The notes under the pieces were generated by a model that did no database searches, was not told where the DNA came from, and saw only the letters and a list, made by a program, of their open reading frames with translations. From positions 3,902,501 to 3,966,500 of the forward strand of contig NZ_CP050313.1 of assembly GCF_011765625.1 (NCBI RefSeq): a stretch of DNA of 64,000 nucleotides, read 5' to 3'. Below are positions 1-9,718 of this stretch, piece by piece. The stretch comes from Shewanella aestuarii. Lineage in GTDB: Bacteria; Pseudomonadota; Gammaproteobacteria; Enterobacterales; Shewanellaceae. Position 1 is the first letter of the stretch; every line of letters begins with the position of its first letter. Made by a program: the position numbers and the translations under genes.

Positions 1-1
1 A

Positions 2-85
2 GGTTTACTGCAATCGCCTAGTTTTAATTGGTATCAAATCCCGCCCAGTTTGCGCGCCGATTTATTGCCAGTAATCCAATTATAA
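2..85 (+). CDS. C-terminal fragment of an unidentified protein
   Basis: Frame 2 is open from the window edge to a TAA at 83-85 and would encode the last 27 residues of a protein that begins outside the window, ending PPSLRADLLPVIQL. The residue composition looks protein-like and it lies 70 bp before mutM on the same strand. The fragment is too short to recognise. It could be chance, because frame 3 is also open over most of the same stretch. Confidence 0.3.
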   Translation, partial: GLLQSPSFNWYQIPPSLRADLLPVIQL

Positions 86-155
86 GTCGATAGCGTATTG
101 CAACATGTACTCAAAAGCAGCGTCACTGAAGCAATCAATAAAATAAGAATTAACC

Positions 156-971
156 ATGCCAGAATTACCCGAAGTAGAAGTGACTCGCCAAGGAGTCAGC
201 CCATATTTGGTCAACCAAACCGTTGGGGACTTAATTATTCGCAATGGCTCATTAAGGTGGCCAGTCCCTGACATGGCACGCAATATTATTGGGCAAACTA
301 TTAATAGCGTGCGCCGTCGAGCAAAATACTTATTAATTGATACTGACGCGGGGATCACCATAGTGCATCTAGGAATGTCTGGTAGTTTACGCATCTTGCC
401 CCACACCGCGCCGGTTGAAAAGCATGACCACATTGATTTATTGCTACAAAATGGCCACATACTGCGCTTTAACGATCCGCGTCGTTTTGGTGCTTGGTTG
501 TGGTATGAATTACCGGAAGAGGCCCACCCTTTACTGGCAAAACTTGGCCCAGAGCCATTAAGCGAAGATTTTAATGTGGCGCACTTGCAAGCCAAACTAG
601 CCGGTAAGAAAAAGGCCATTAAGCTGTGCCTAATGGATAATCATATTGTTGTGGGTGTTGGAAACATTTACGCCAACGAAGCTTTATTTGCCGCAGGCAT
701 ACACCCACAAGCCCCCGCCGGAAACATTGATATTGAACGTTTAACCATTTTAGTGACAGAGGTAAAACAAATATTAGCCCACGCGATTAAGCAAGGTGGA
801 ACCACGTTAAAAGACTTTACCAACGCTGATGGCAAACCTGGTTACTTTGCCCAAAAACTACATGTGTATGGCCGAGGCGGCGACACCTGCACAGCATGTG
901 GCAACTTATTGTCTGAAATTAAGTTAGGACAGCGCACCACAGTATTTTGTGGTCTGTGTCAGCAACGCTAG
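156..971 (+). CDS. mutM: Formamidopyrimidine-DNA glycosylase (Fpg/MutM)
   Basis: This is a bifunctional base-excision repair enzyme that removes 8-oxoguanine and other oxidised purines and nicks the abasic site. The protein has 271 residues, the usual length. It starts [11 protein letters not shown], so after removal of Met the catalytic Pro1 and Glu2 are present. The C-terminal zinc finger has its four cysteines at about residues 245, 248, 265 and 268. In E. coli the order is waaA-coaD-mutM. Here coaD is also nearby but on the opposite strand and separated from mutM by a wzi-like gene. Identification is secure. Confidence 0.97.
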   Translation: MPELPEVEVTRQGVSPYLVNQTVGDLIIRNGSLRWPVPDMARNIIGQTINSVRRRAKYLLIDTDAGITIVHLGMSGSLRILPHTAPVEKHDHIDLLLQNGHILRFNDPRRFGAWLWYELPEEAHPLLAKLGPEPLSEDFNVAHLQAKLAGKKKAIKLCLMDNHIVVGVGNIYANEALFAAGIHPQAPAGNIDIERLTILVTEVKQILAHAIKQGGTTLKDFTNADGKPGYFAQKLHVYGRGGDTCTACGNLLSEIKLGQRTTVFCGLCQQR

Positions 972-992
972 ATTTTAGGTTTTATTTGTAAA

Positions 993-1016
993 AGGGAGCG
1001 ATTGCTCCCCCTTTAT
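993..1016 (+). terminator. Terminator-like hairpin after mutM
   Basis: GGGAGC (994-999) pairs with GCTCCC (1004-1009), with extra A/T pairing outside and a moderately T-rich tail. It lies between the convergent ends of mutM and the wzi-like gene, so it could serve both. Confidence 0.55.
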
Positions 1017-1034
1017 TTATATTGTCACGAATCA

Positions 1035-2528
1035 CTAAAATCGATACTCATATGACGTAAAAAATGAACCGTCAATTTGATTGTCTTCAACTTCAAATGA
1101 AGAATGGGATAGAGTTCCGCCGAAATTCAACATGCCTGATAATAAAGGCATTCTATAAGACACTTCAAGCATCAGCAGGTCTTCTTTTAAAGGTTGTGGA
1201 GTCCATTCACTAGAAGGGTTTTCACCATCTTTGTTTAACTGTGCATATCGTAAAATAGATGTTAAACCATGACTATTATTAAACTGCCCAACTAAACCCA
1301 AGGCAAAAACCTGAGCATCGCTATCATAAGTACTACCAAATGCTCGTCCATAATATCGGGAGCCACTTTGATAGACACTATGTTCATAAAAGCAATTAAA
1401 CTCTGTAGTATCTTCACCACAAAACATCATGGTGTCTGTGTATTCTAAAAACATTTTATACTGTTGTTTTCCAAGACTAAATCTTGTGTCCGCGCCATAC
1501 ATCTTACCACAATCAACTATTTGCCAAGGCTTGCCTTTTGAATCTTCACAAGTTCGTTCTAAATATAAACCGACAGGAACTTGCCAAAATGTTTCAGAAT
1601 AGCGAATATCTATACCAGCCATTTGGTTGCCATAATTAGAGCAACCATTACCAATATCATTTCTACAATCTCGTTGGCCTGTAATGGATTTCCAAGCACT
1701 ATCAAAGTCGCATTCTTGGCCTTCGCCACAAAATTGAGCAGTCCACGACAAACCGACTTCAAGTTGTTTTAATGGTTTTATAGCACCGCGTAAATTCCAT
1801 AGCAATGCATGTGGTGCAAAACGCTCTTTTTCCATAATGCTAATTCCACCAGTCAAACTCCAAGGCCCAAGCCATGATAACATTGGAGTTTCAAAAGCTT
1901 GGACATTATTACGACTAACCATCAGCGAAGGCATAGGTCTAGCATTATTTGACTTATGTAAAGAAGAATCAAAACCTGGACCCCACCATTGTTCCAGTGT
2001 TCCAGCAGTGATTACCCAATTTCCTAACACCACTGCGAAATAAGAATCATCCAATCGAAACGTTTTTTCGTCTTGCGGGTCGTAATTCCCCGAAGCAGAA
2101 ACTTTATATGCTACGCGCTCCCCGGTATATTCATAGGAAGCATTCAATTCACCTTTATCTCTATAATCAGAACCAAAATGTTGAAAGCGAGCCTCATCAG
2201 TAGCAACTGTTGCTTTACCCCTTGCATTTCCTTTATTTTGAACTGCATTTTGGAAATAAAAATTCACTCGAGCAAACGCATCGACAAGATCAACAGACAT
2301 TAACGATGGTTCAGCTTCGGCTAAATTAGCCCCAATACCAGACCACATTAAAGGAAAAGTGTTGATGGGAACAGTAATGACTCCTGCATCTGCCAATGCC
2401 TGAATATCTGAACGTAAATAAATATCAGAAGTATCAACCCAAGGTGCAGCCAACGAGGAGGTTGTCTTTAACAGTGCCATAAGACCTAAAGCTAGGGGTA
2501 GTTTCGCAACTACAAATCCTTTCAACAT
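1035..2528 (-). CDS. Capsule assembly Wzi family outer-membrane protein
   Basis: The 497-residue protein has a signal peptide (hydrophobic residues 8-27, cleavage near SLAAPW) followed by the pattern PWVDTSDIYLRSDIQALADAG typical of Wzi-family beta-barrel proteins. It ends in an aromatic residue (YEYRF), as outer-membrane barrels do. Wzi proteins sit in the outer membrane and help attach or organise surface polysaccharide. Its ATG lies 2 bp after the coaD stop, so the two are probably co-transcribed. An adjacent GT25 glycosyltransferase supports a role in surface polysaccharide. The exact substrate is unknown. It interrupts the coaD-mutM adjacency seen in enterobacteria and may have arrived with the complete coaD copy. 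Confidence 0.8.
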   Translation of the reverse strand: MLKGFVVAKLPLALGLMALLKTTSSLAAPWVDTSDIYLRSDIQALADAGVITVPINTFPLMWSGIGANLAEAEPSLMSVDLVDAFARVNFYFQNAVQNKGNARGKATVATDEARFQHFGSDYRDKGELNASYEYTGERVAYKVSASGNYDPQDEKTFRLDDSYFAVVLGNWVITAGTLEQWWGPGFDSSLHKSNNARPMPSLMVSRNNVQAFETPMLSWLGPWSLTGGISIMEKERFAPHALLWNLRGAIKPLKQLEVGLSWTAQFCGEGQECDFDSAWKSITGQRDCRNDIGNGCSNYGNQMAGIDIRYSETFWQVPVGLYLERTCEDSKGKPWQIVDCGKMYGADTRFSLGKQQYKMFLEYTDTMMFCGEDTTEFNCFYEHSVYQSGSRYYGRAFGSTYDSDAQVFALGLVGQFNNSHGLTSILRYAQLNKDGENPSSEWTPQPLKEDLLMLEVSYRMPLLSGMLNFGGTLSHSSFEVEDNQIDGSFFTSYEYRF

Positions 2529-2530
2529 CT

Positions 2531-3112
<582 letters not shown>

Positions 3113-3205
3113 TTATGTAAATTAAAGCATTAGGTGTATCTTTATGGTTATAATAAAAAATGAAAGCGATTAACTCATTACTAAAGTTTCATCATAACTC
3201 AAATA

Positions 3206-3955
3206 CTAAAGTTGAGGTGGTAGTTTAGGTAATTTACTTCTATTTACTCTCACCTTTATCTCAAAACATAACTTTTGCCAAATACGTTTTATTGGGTGCT
3301 TTTTTGTAGTTTTCCGGTTACCTAAGTTACATATTTCACTTTTGAAAGCAGCCTCTTGAACAGGGAATGGCCTGACAACAAAGCAGCTTAACCCTTTCTC
3401 AAACCAAAATTGAATATCAATATCAACGGGCCTTGCAATAGGAATTGATGTTGCAAGTAACTTTTTAGCTCCTGACAAAGACACAAATTGACCTCGTGTA
3501 GAAGAAGGTAGCTTTAAACATGTTGATAATGAGAAAAAATCGTCAAGTGCTATAGTATCAATAACCTTTTTTTGCTTACTGCCATGGCATAACTTAATAT
3601 AATCCCATTTTACGGATAAACGACTAATACTATTGATTAATGATAATAAATTTGGATTTAAAGTAGAGTCATCTTCTAAAATAAGTGCGAAATCCAATTG
3701 CTGATCAACCACTGCATTCCAACATTTGACATGACTCAAATAGCAACCAATTTCACCAACATTAAGGACTTTGTCGTACTTGTCCAAATTAGTTGACTCA
3801 TCAAATACATCACAGATTTCGGTTTCAGTTAGCTCTTTACCGTATACTGCAGACACTCGCTCAAATTCAATATTAAATTGCTCAAGCTGTTTTTGCATAA
3901 AAGCCATTCTTTCCAAGCTTTTATCAAGATTTATAACAAACACTTTGAAATTCAT
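3206..3955 (-). CDS. Glycosyltransferase family 25 protein (LPS sugar transferase)
   Basis: The 249-residue protein starts MNFKVFVINLDKSLERM, the standard opening of GT25 LPS glycosyltransferases (VxxINLxxxxxR). It contains LSHVKCWNAV and the acidic LILEDD motif (near residue 93) that binds the metal-nucleotide-sugar. It likely adds a hexose to the LPS or oligosaccharide core in the cytoplasm. The gene is visibly AT-rich. It lies between the complete coaD and the coaD fragment, so it belongs to the same possible insertion. Donor and acceptor sugars cannot be predicted. Confidence 0.85.
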   Translation of the reverse strand: MNFKVFVINLDKSLERMAFMQKQLEQFNIEFERVSAVYGKELTETEICDVFDESTNLDKYDKVLNVGEIGCYLSHVKCWNAVVDQQLDFALILEDDSTLNPNLLSLINSISRLSVKWDYIKLCHGSKQKKVIDTIALDDFFSLSTCLKLPSSTRGQFVSLSGAKKLLATSIPIARPVDIDIQFWFEKGLSCFVVRPFPVQEAAFKSEICNLGNRKTTKKHPIKRIWQKLCFEIKVRVNRSKLPKLPPQL

Positions 3956-4068
3956 AATCTTTATAAATTCAAAGTATTATAAAAATTTATTTTTATAATC
4001 ATTTTAACAAATATTTCCACTAATATACTTTCAATGTGATTCAAATATGCGCCGCACAATACGAAGGA

Positions 4069-4266
4069 TTAAACATTTCCTAAATGAGCGGTAACTAATT
4101 TTACCTGCTTAACTCGCTCTTCCAAAGAAAACCGTGGCTGCTTCGATGGGTTTGAAGCAATCCCAATAACAACTTGCCGAAATAAACGCGCTGCACGCTC
4201 AATTAAATCCGCATGGCCATTAGTAACAGGATCAAATGTTCCGGGGTAAATCGCTTTTCTATGCAT
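4069..4266 (-). pseudogene. Truncated coaD remnant (N-terminal 65 codons)
   Basis: The fragment starts [18 protein letters not shown] and follows CoaD to VTAHLGNV, then stops at a TAA directly after the Val codon. About 100 C-terminal residues, including the ISSTLVKE region, are missing. Protein identity with the complete copy at 2531-3037 is high over the shared part, but many codons differ, so it is not a recent tandem duplicate. Similarity extends upstream of the ATG to around 4330 (shared TTTTGATGC and ACTGATA-type stretches). It is likely the leftover of a resident or incoming coaD after recombination. The product cannot be an active enzyme. Confidence 0.9.
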
Positions 4267-4360
4267 GGGTTTAGGTTACTAAAAAAATGATAATACGAGT
4301 CTATCAGTAACAATTGGTGGCATCAAAAGCTTCTTTAACGTGAGCAGAAACTAACCTCAA

Positions 4361-4795
4361 CTATGCACCAAAGTCATCTCGTAATAATTGTAATAACTGC
4401 GCACGAACAGATTCACTTAGCTGCAATTCATCTTGCAAACTTGGGGGCGTTGGCCACTGGTTATCAAGATATTCAAAGTCATTAAAGTTAACCCCTGACT
4501 CATACCTTGGAATAACATGAAAATGAACCGCTGGGTCAATCATCATTAACATTAAATAATTAATCTTGCTGTAGTTAAATCGCTCTTTTAATACTCGTTC
4601 AATGTCGGCAACCACCTGCATTTGCTCAGCAGCAGCGCCAGCAGATATTGCGGAATACTGTTCAACATTTTCTTTGCAAATAAGTATTAACGACCCCAAA
4701 GTGGGCTGAGCTGGACGTAATAACACATGCCAATATTGGTAGGATTTTACTAAACTATTGGGGTAATCGAACTTAACTAAGGTCGCTTGTGACAT
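4361..4795 (-). CDS. HIT-family (histidine triad) protein
   Basis: The 144-residue protein carries the HIT signature near its middle as DPAVHFHVIPRYES. In the canonical HxHxHxx motif the first His is replaced by Ala here, while the second (nucleophile in HINT-type enzymes) and third remain. HIT proteins are nucleotidyl hydrolases or transferases acting on AMP-linked or dinucleotide substrates. The start is the ATG at 4795, preceded by GGAAGAG at a suitable distance. An in-frame TTG six codons earlier lies inside that ribosome site and is unlikely to be used. The gene sits between the coaD remnant and the glycerophosphate genes; no functional link is evident. Confidence 0.8.
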   Translation of the reverse strand: MSQATLVKFDYPNSLVKSYQYWHVLLRPAQPTLGSLILICKENVEQYSAISAGAAAEQMQVVADIERVLKERFNYSKINYLMLMMIDPAVHFHVIPRYESGVNFNDFEYLDNQWPTPPSLQDELQLSESVRAQLLQLLRDDFGA

Positions 4796-4969
4796 AAAAA
4801 ATCGCTCTTCCAATCAGTAATAATTCATCATAATTGAACATACTATAATCTTCCAGCGATGTCAGACTAATACAAAAAATGATCTATAAGACTATTTGTA
4901 GATTCAAATTGATATACAATAATCCTCAATCATTTTTCAGATAACACCCTCCGACTTTAAGAGACAACT

Positions 4970-6034
4970 ATGCGAATCGTTTTTGATACGGTGAATGTAT
5001 ATTATTTACCGCAATACTCGCCGATTATTAAGCTCCTCAAACAAAGAGGGCACCATGTGTCTGTTGTTTGCCATCGCAATAGAAATGATGAAGCCGCCTT
5101 CAAGGATACCATTTCTAACTTAGATGTTGAGTGCATATGGGTTGAAGATGAAAATGAAGCGAAAGAAACCTATTTATCTTTAAAGCCTGATTGGATTTTC
5201 TTTGGCAACAAGTTTGATCATTTAGATGCGATTCATAAATATTCTAAAACCGCACAGTTAGGTCATGGTGTCGGCCCTAAACCGAGCTACTATCATAAGT
5301 CGATTACACCCATGACGGTTCGGTTTATTGAAGGTGGTTTACGCCTTGAAAAAATTAAACAATATTATCCAAACGATAATTTTATCCAAGTGGGCTTTTC
5401 CAAACTTGACCCTATGTTTAATCAGCAAGAATTAGGATTTGATCTTGAAAAACTGGGGCTTGATTCAACCAAACAAACCATTTTATACGCGCCAACTTTT
5501 ACGCCAAGCTCGCTTGAACGCTTTCCAGATGACTGGCCAGAAGATTTTGCCAATTACAATATATTAATAAAGCCTCACTCATTAACTCAGGTTAGGGCTC
5601 AATATAAAAAGCAAAGAGACAAGCTCGAGAAATGGTCAAAGTTCAATAATGTCTACGTTGCAACAACGCAAGATATTTCATTATTACCTTTTATGAAAAA
5701 TGCTGATATTTTGCTGAGCGAAGCCTCAAGCACATTATTTGAATTTGCTGCATTAGATAAACCTGTGATTGTTTGTAATTTTTTCAAACTAAAGTGGTCA
5801 TATCGCGGGATTTTCCATTTCAGGTTTAAGCAACGTTTTGGTAAAGATAATGTACTTTATAACGAAATAGGCAAACACGTTCAAAGTTATAAAGAGCTGA
5901 TTTCTGCCATTCCACAACAGCTCGCAGCACCCGAAGAATATCAAGCAAGACGCTTACAATACACCAATGACCATGTTGGACCCACTGATGGGCTAGCATC
6001 ATTAAGAATTGTTGAATACATAGAAACCCATTAA
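4970..6034 (+). CDS. CDP-glycerol glycerophosphotransferase-like protein 1
   Basis: The 354-residue protein has the C-terminal architecture of the CDP-glycerol glycerophosphotransferase (TagB/TagF) family: FSKLDPMF, ILYAPTFTPS, ILIKPHS and the donor-binding DILLSEASSTLFEFAALDKPVIV. Such enzymes move glycerol phosphate from CDP-glycerol to an acceptor at the inner face of the membrane. No transmembrane segment is evident. A TagD-like gene that could make CDP-glycerol follows after 133 bp on the same strand, and a second family member lies beyond it. In a Gram-negative LPS region the likely acceptor is an LPS core sugar, which is inference. Confidence 0.82.
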   Translation: MRIVFDTVNVYYLPQYSPIIKLLKQRGHHVSVVCHRNRNDEAAFKDTISNLDVECIWVEDENEAKETYLSLKPDWIFFGNKFDHLDAIHKYSKTAQLGHGVGPKPSYYHKSITPMTVRFIEGGLRLEKIKQYYPNDNFIQVGFSKLDPMFNQQELGFDLEKLGLDSTKQTILYAPTFTPSSLERFPDDWPEDFANYNILIKPHSLTQVRAQYKKQRDKLEKWSKFNNVYVATTQDISLLPFMKNADILLSEASSTLFEFAALDKPVIVCNFFKLKWSYRGIFHFRFKQRFGKDNVLYNEIGKHVQSYKELISAIPQQLAAPEEYQARRLQYTNDHVGPTDGLASLRIVEYIETH

Positions 6035-6167
6035 CCGCTAAAGGAATAATTTCAAATCATTCCCTTTAGCAAACTTTACCTTAATGTTCTTTATTCTGTG
6101 TTACTTAAGATGAGTTATTATGTAAAATAGTGCGTGATTAGGTAATTCAGCAGTTTTTGGAAATTTT

Positions 6168-6581
6168 ATGAAGAAGATCGGCTATACCACAGGCGTTTTT
6201 GACTTGTTCCATATTGGTCATTTAAACGTGCTCAAGCGTGCAAAGTTAGAATGTGACTACCTTATTGTTGGCGTGACAAGTGATGAATTATCCATGTCAG
6301 TGAAAAACAAAAAACCTGTTATTCCGTTTCAGGAAAGAATGGAAATTGTTGAAGCAATCAAATTTGTCGATGAAGTTGTTCCGCAAGTCAATTATGACAA
6401 ATTAGAAGCTTGGAATAATCTTAAGTTTGATCGTATGTTTGTCGGCGATGACTGGAAAGGCACTGACAAGTGGAATCAAATTGAAAAAGAGTTTGCTGAA
6501 TTGGGTGTGGAAATTATGTATTTCTCTTATACCTCACATACCTCAAGCACTTTGCTTCGTGAAGTATTAAGCAAAATATAG
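6168..6581 (+). CDS. Glycerol-3-phosphate cytidylyltransferase-like protein (TagD family)
   Basis: The 137-residue protein has the cytidylyltransferase HxGH motif in TTGVFDLFHIGHLNVLKRAK and the length of TagD (about 130). TagD makes CDP-glycerol from CTP and glycerol-3-phosphate. The C-terminal RTEGISTT-type signature is altered to YTSHTSSTLLR, so the nucleotide-binding tail is divergent and a different polyol phosphate (for example ribitol or another alcohol) cannot be excluded. The placement between two CDP-glycerol transferase-like genes supports production of the donor they use. A strong hairpin at 6633-6666 closes the unit. Confidence 0.82.
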   Translation: MKKIGYTTGVFDLFHIGHLNVLKRAKLECDYLIVGVTSDELSMSVKNKKPVIPFQERMEIVEAIKFVDEVVPQVNYDKLEAWNNLKFDRMFVGDDWKGTDKWNQIEKEFAELGVEIMYFSYTSHTSSTLLREVLSKI

Positions 6582-6632
6582 TCACAGCAGAAACTAGTTT
6601 GCAGTTCATATTTTAAACATAGTTGCATAAAT

Positions 6633-6670
6633 AAAAGTCAGCACCCCAATAAGGTAGCTGACTTTTATAT
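6633..6670. terminator. Bidirectional terminator between convergent genes
   Basis: AAAAGTCAGC (6633-6642) and GCTGACTTTT (6657-6666) form a perfect 10-bp stem with A-rich left and T-rich right arms. It can end transcripts from both the TagD-like gene (+) and the second glycerophosphotransferase gene (-). Confidence 0.85.
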
Positions 6671-6694
6671 ATCTGAATCACCACCACAGTGAAT

Positions 6695-7714
6695 CTACCA
6701 GCGATAGTATTTTAATTTTTTTCTAATTTTTAATTTTCTAATTAAATTCAATGGCTTTTTTTTCAAATGCTTAAGCTCTGATGCAATCAAAGCCTCGATG
6801 GCATTAAGCACCCTTTCGCTTGAAAGACCATCTTTATAAGGATGGATAGATTCACAATAATTGCGAATTTTATCCAACAAATCATCACTTCTTCCAAGCG
6901 CCTTTTCTAACACATCACCTAACTCTGATGCGTCATCAAAGTTCAACATCCATTCTTGTGGTCGTCGATTTTTAAAAGCAACCACTATTTTTTCCTGTAT
7001 CGCAAATTCGGAAATAATTGATGACGTATCGGAGAGCACAACATCTGCAGCTTGCAACAATGGAATGATGTCCCCAGTCTCCACAAAGCGCAGCTTCTCA
7101 CTAGAAAGGCTTTTATACATGGCAATTTCTTCTGAAGTCGCCTTTGGATGCAATTTGACAATCCACTGCCAATCTTTACTGGTAATCAATTTTTTAATAA
7201 ACGGAAAAAGCGCCTCAGTACTGGTTAGCTTCGGTGAAAACGTGGGCGCATATAAAATCACTGGCTTATCAGATTGATACAGTTTCACATCAGGGTGAGG
7301 GGAAAATAATGGGTCTAATTTAGACCAACCTGTTTCAACAATATCACAGGTCCCATCATTAATTGCATTAAACCCATGAGTCATATTAGGGCCTTGAGTG
7401 CAATATAGATCGAACAAGCCCCTAATGGAGAATTTACCTTTTTTACCTGAATCGAAACCATGAAAAACTTGAACTTTCACACCAGGGAAAAAATCAGGAA
7501 CGAAGTTACCCGGCACTAAAGTCGCATCTGCGGAAAATTGCATTACCTGAGCAATGTCGTCAAGACGAGTATCCGTGGGCAATATGTAACTTTCCGCTTC
7601 AGAACCGTTAGGAATAAACCAAGCAACTGTTCCACCACGACGTTTAATAGCTTGCTCAATGGGTCGCAGTACGCTAAAAGAGTACGATAATGTGACAAAA
7701 AATAAATAGCGCAT
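6695..7714 (-). CDS. CDP-glycerol glycerophosphotransferase-like protein 2
   Basis: The 339-residue protein carries the same family marks as the 4970-6034 gene: VFHGFDSGKKGKF, ETGWSKLDPLF, VILYAPTFSPK, IVKLHPKA and the donor-binding ADVVLSDTSSIISEFAIQEK. The C-terminus is strongly basic (KHLKKKPLNLIRKLKIRKK), which would suit peripheral binding to the inner membrane. The two transferases are not close duplicates, so they may act on different acceptors or in sequence. It faces the TagD-like gene across a shared terminator. The product is presumably a glycerophosphate-modified surface glycan. Confidence 0.82.
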   Translation of the reverse strand: MRYLFFVTLSYSFSVLRPIEQAIKRRGGTVAWFIPNGSEAESYILPTDTRLDDIAQVMQFSADATLVPGNFVPDFFPGVKVQVFHGFDSGKKGKFSIRGLFDLYCTQGPNMTHGFNAINDGTCDIVETGWSKLDPLFSPHPDVKLYQSDKPVILYAPTFSPKLTSTEALFPFIKKLITSKDWQWIVKLHPKATSEEIAMYKSLSSEKLRFVETGDIIPLLQAADVVLSDTSSIISEFAIQEKIVVAFKNRRPQEWMLNFDDASELGDVLEKALGRSDDLLDKIRNYCESIHPYKDGLSSERVLNAIEALIASELKHLKKKPLNLIRKLKIRKKLKYYRW

Positions 7715-7811
7715 AAATTATATTCTTCTTATAAAAGTGGTCTTTAGAGGCACATCAATATTCAAGCAATAGCCATTTAATATAAATTGAAAGCTTAGCA
7801 AATAAAACGTC

Positions 7812-8819
7812 TTAGCTACGCTGCTCAAAAATACTAATCACATCCGCCACACTTATCATCTTCATCAAATCAGCACCTTTAGCTCGCTTGCCCCATTTGA
7901 TCTCACCTTCAACTTGTTGCTTGATAACCTGATGGTACACACTCACGGTATTGTCTCGGTAAAAATAAGGCCCTGTTCGCCCTGGGTTTGAGTGTGCATA
8001 TAAGCCAATCACAGGTGTGCCTTGAGTAACTGCCATATGCAATGGACCAGTATCGGGCGCTAACACTAAGTTCGCCTGTTTTAACATTGCCAGTAATTGG
8101 GTTAACGTTGTTTTACCTACCCAATTTGCTAACTCATGATTAGCAAATTGTTGAATCGACTCTGCTAGCTGTTTTTCTAATGCGGTTGGTCCACCACAAA
8201 GTAGCACCTGATAACCTTTACTCACAGCGTGATCAGCAACCGCGGCATAGCGTTCAGGCAACCAGTTACGCTCCGCTTTACTGGCTGCGGCACAAATAAT
8301 TAATGCCGGTTTATCGTTGGTTATAGCTTGCTTTGCAAACGCGGTATCGGTTTCAGGCACTGGAATATTCCAGCTTGGGTTGAGGTCTTTAACCCCAATA
8401 GCTTTAGCAAATCCCATAAAGCCATCTAATACATGCGGCTCTGCTTGCGGTTCAATGGCATGGTTGGTCACTAACCACTGACCTTCTTTGGCTCTGGTCT
8501 TATCAAAACCAATACGAACTTTAGCTGGGATCATCAACGAGGCGATGGAGGCTCTTAATGCCACCTGCATATGTAATAGCACATCAAATTTTTTACCGAC
8601 CAAGGTTTTACGTAATGCTAGGTAGCTACGCCAGCCTTGTGATTTATCAAAAATAACAAACTCAATTCCCGGTAAGTGCTTCAGCAGTTGATACTCAACT
8701 TTACCAATAACCCATGTAATGGCTAAATTAGGATACTGGCGTTGTATTGCTTGCACCATGGCTACCGCATGACATACATCTCCAATTGCAGAGAGCCTCA
8801 ATAGGCATAATGATTTCAT
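7812..8819 (-). CDS. Glycosyltransferase family 9 (heptosyltransferase-like)
   Basis: The protein matches ADP-heptose:LPS heptosyltransferases (GT9): MKSLCLLRLSAIGDVCHA at the N-terminus, the middle IICAAASKAERNWLPERY and the C-terminal LAPDTGPLHMAVTQGTPVIGLYA that binds the ADP-sugar. It adds heptose or a related sugar to the Kdo-lipid A acceptor in the cytoplasm. The start is uncertain: ATG codons at 8819 and 8840 are both possible and neither has a clear ribosome site. The longer reading back to 8951 would overlap kdkA and is unlikely. It is divergent from kdkA with waaA close by, so it is part of the inner-core gene group. Confidence 0.88.
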   Translation of the reverse strand: MKSLCLLRLSAIGDVCHAVAMVQAIQRQYPNLAITWVIGKVEYQLLKHLPGIEFVIFDKSQGWRSYLALRKTLVGKKFDVLLHMQVALRASIASLMIPAKVRIGFDKTRAKEGQWLVTNHAIEPQAEPHVLDGFMGFAKAIGVKDLNPSWNIPVPETDTAFAKQAITNDKPALIICAAASKAERNWLPERYAAVADHAVSKGYQVLLCGGPTALEKQLAESIQQFANHELANWVGKTTLTQLLAMLKQANLVLAPDTGPLHMAVTQGTPVIGLYAHSNPGRTGPYFYRDNTVSVYHQVIKQQVEGEIKWGKRAKGADLMKMISVADVISIFEQRS

Positions 8820-8941
8820 TTGGGTGAGGTCTAACTTCATTGGTAACCACAATATAATCGGGCAAGTAATTTGCCAGTGAATGCATGTCTGTGATCTTAA
8901 GGTATAATGGCTTTTTGATCTAGTTAACTGAGCGAGTATTA

Positions 8942-9694
8942 ATGCAGACAAAACCGATTAAAAATGGCGTTATAGCTTGGTGCGCAGAGCATGCTGCTAA
9001 CATTGATGCAACCATGTTTAATGTTGATTACTGGCAAGCTAACCATGCCGTTATCGGTGAGTCAAAAGGACGCTATACCACGTGGTTTGTGCAAACGGAT
9101 AAGCGGCATCATCAGCAACAATGGGTGTTGCGTCATTATTGGCGTGGTGGCTTAATGGCGAAGTTTAGCCGTGATGCTTACCTATATCGAGGCTTAACCA
9201 CGACTCGAGCCTATGCAGAATTGGCGTTATTAGCGCAACTTCATCAAGAAGGCTTTGCGGTTCCTAATCCAATTGCGGCTAAAATTGAGCGATTTGGTAT
9301 TTGGTATCGAGCAGATATTATTATTGAACGCGTTGCTAACGCTAAAGATTTAGTCGCACATTTAGCTAAACATCTGATGAATAATACTCAATGGCAGCAA
9401 TTAGGCGCCACTATTGCGCAGTTTCATGTTCGTGGAGTGTATCATGCCGATCTTAATGCCAAAAACATCCTATTTGCCGACAATAAGTTCTATCTGATTG
9501 ATTTTGATAGAGGTGTAATTAAACCTCCGCAAGCAAACTGGCAACAAGCTAACTTGCAACGCTTGCTGCGCTCATTTAAAAAAGAACAGGCTAAATTGCC
9601 TCAATTGCAATTTAGCGAAGTTGATTTCCAACAGCTATTAACCGGTTATCACACTATCAATCCAATCAATTTTACAGGTATCACGACAAATTAG
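8942..9694 (+). CDS. kdkA: 3-deoxy-D-manno-octulosonic acid (Kdo) kinase
   Basis: KdkA phosphorylates position 4 of the single Kdo on lipid A, as known from Haemophilus and related bacteria that carry one phosphorylated Kdo. The 250-residue protein has the kinase-like features FHVRGVYHADLNAKNIL (catalytic-loop HxDLNxxN) and FYLIDFDRG (metal-binding DFD). The neighbouring waaA, facing it convergently with a 24-bp gap, supplies the Kdo it would modify. Identification rests on the motif set and the context. Confidence 0.9.
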   Translation: MQTKPIKNGVIAWCAEHAANIDATMFNVDYWQANHAVIGESKGRYTTWFVQTDKRHHQQQWVLRHYWRGGLMAKFSRDAYLYRGLTTTRAYAELALLAQLHQEGFAVPNPIAAKIERFGIWYRADIIIERVANAKDLVAHLAKHLMNNTQWQQLGATIAQFHVRGVYHADLNAKNILFADNKFYLIDFDRGVIKPPQANWQQANLQRLLRSFKKEQAKLPQLQFSEVDFQQLLTGYHTINPINFTGITTN

Positions 9695-9718
9695 CCGATA
9701 TCAACGCAAATTGTTTGT

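Noticed and set aside
80..619. Long minus-strand open frame opposite mutM
   Set aside because: It lies antisense to mutM, which has every family motif, and its translation has no recognisable feature.
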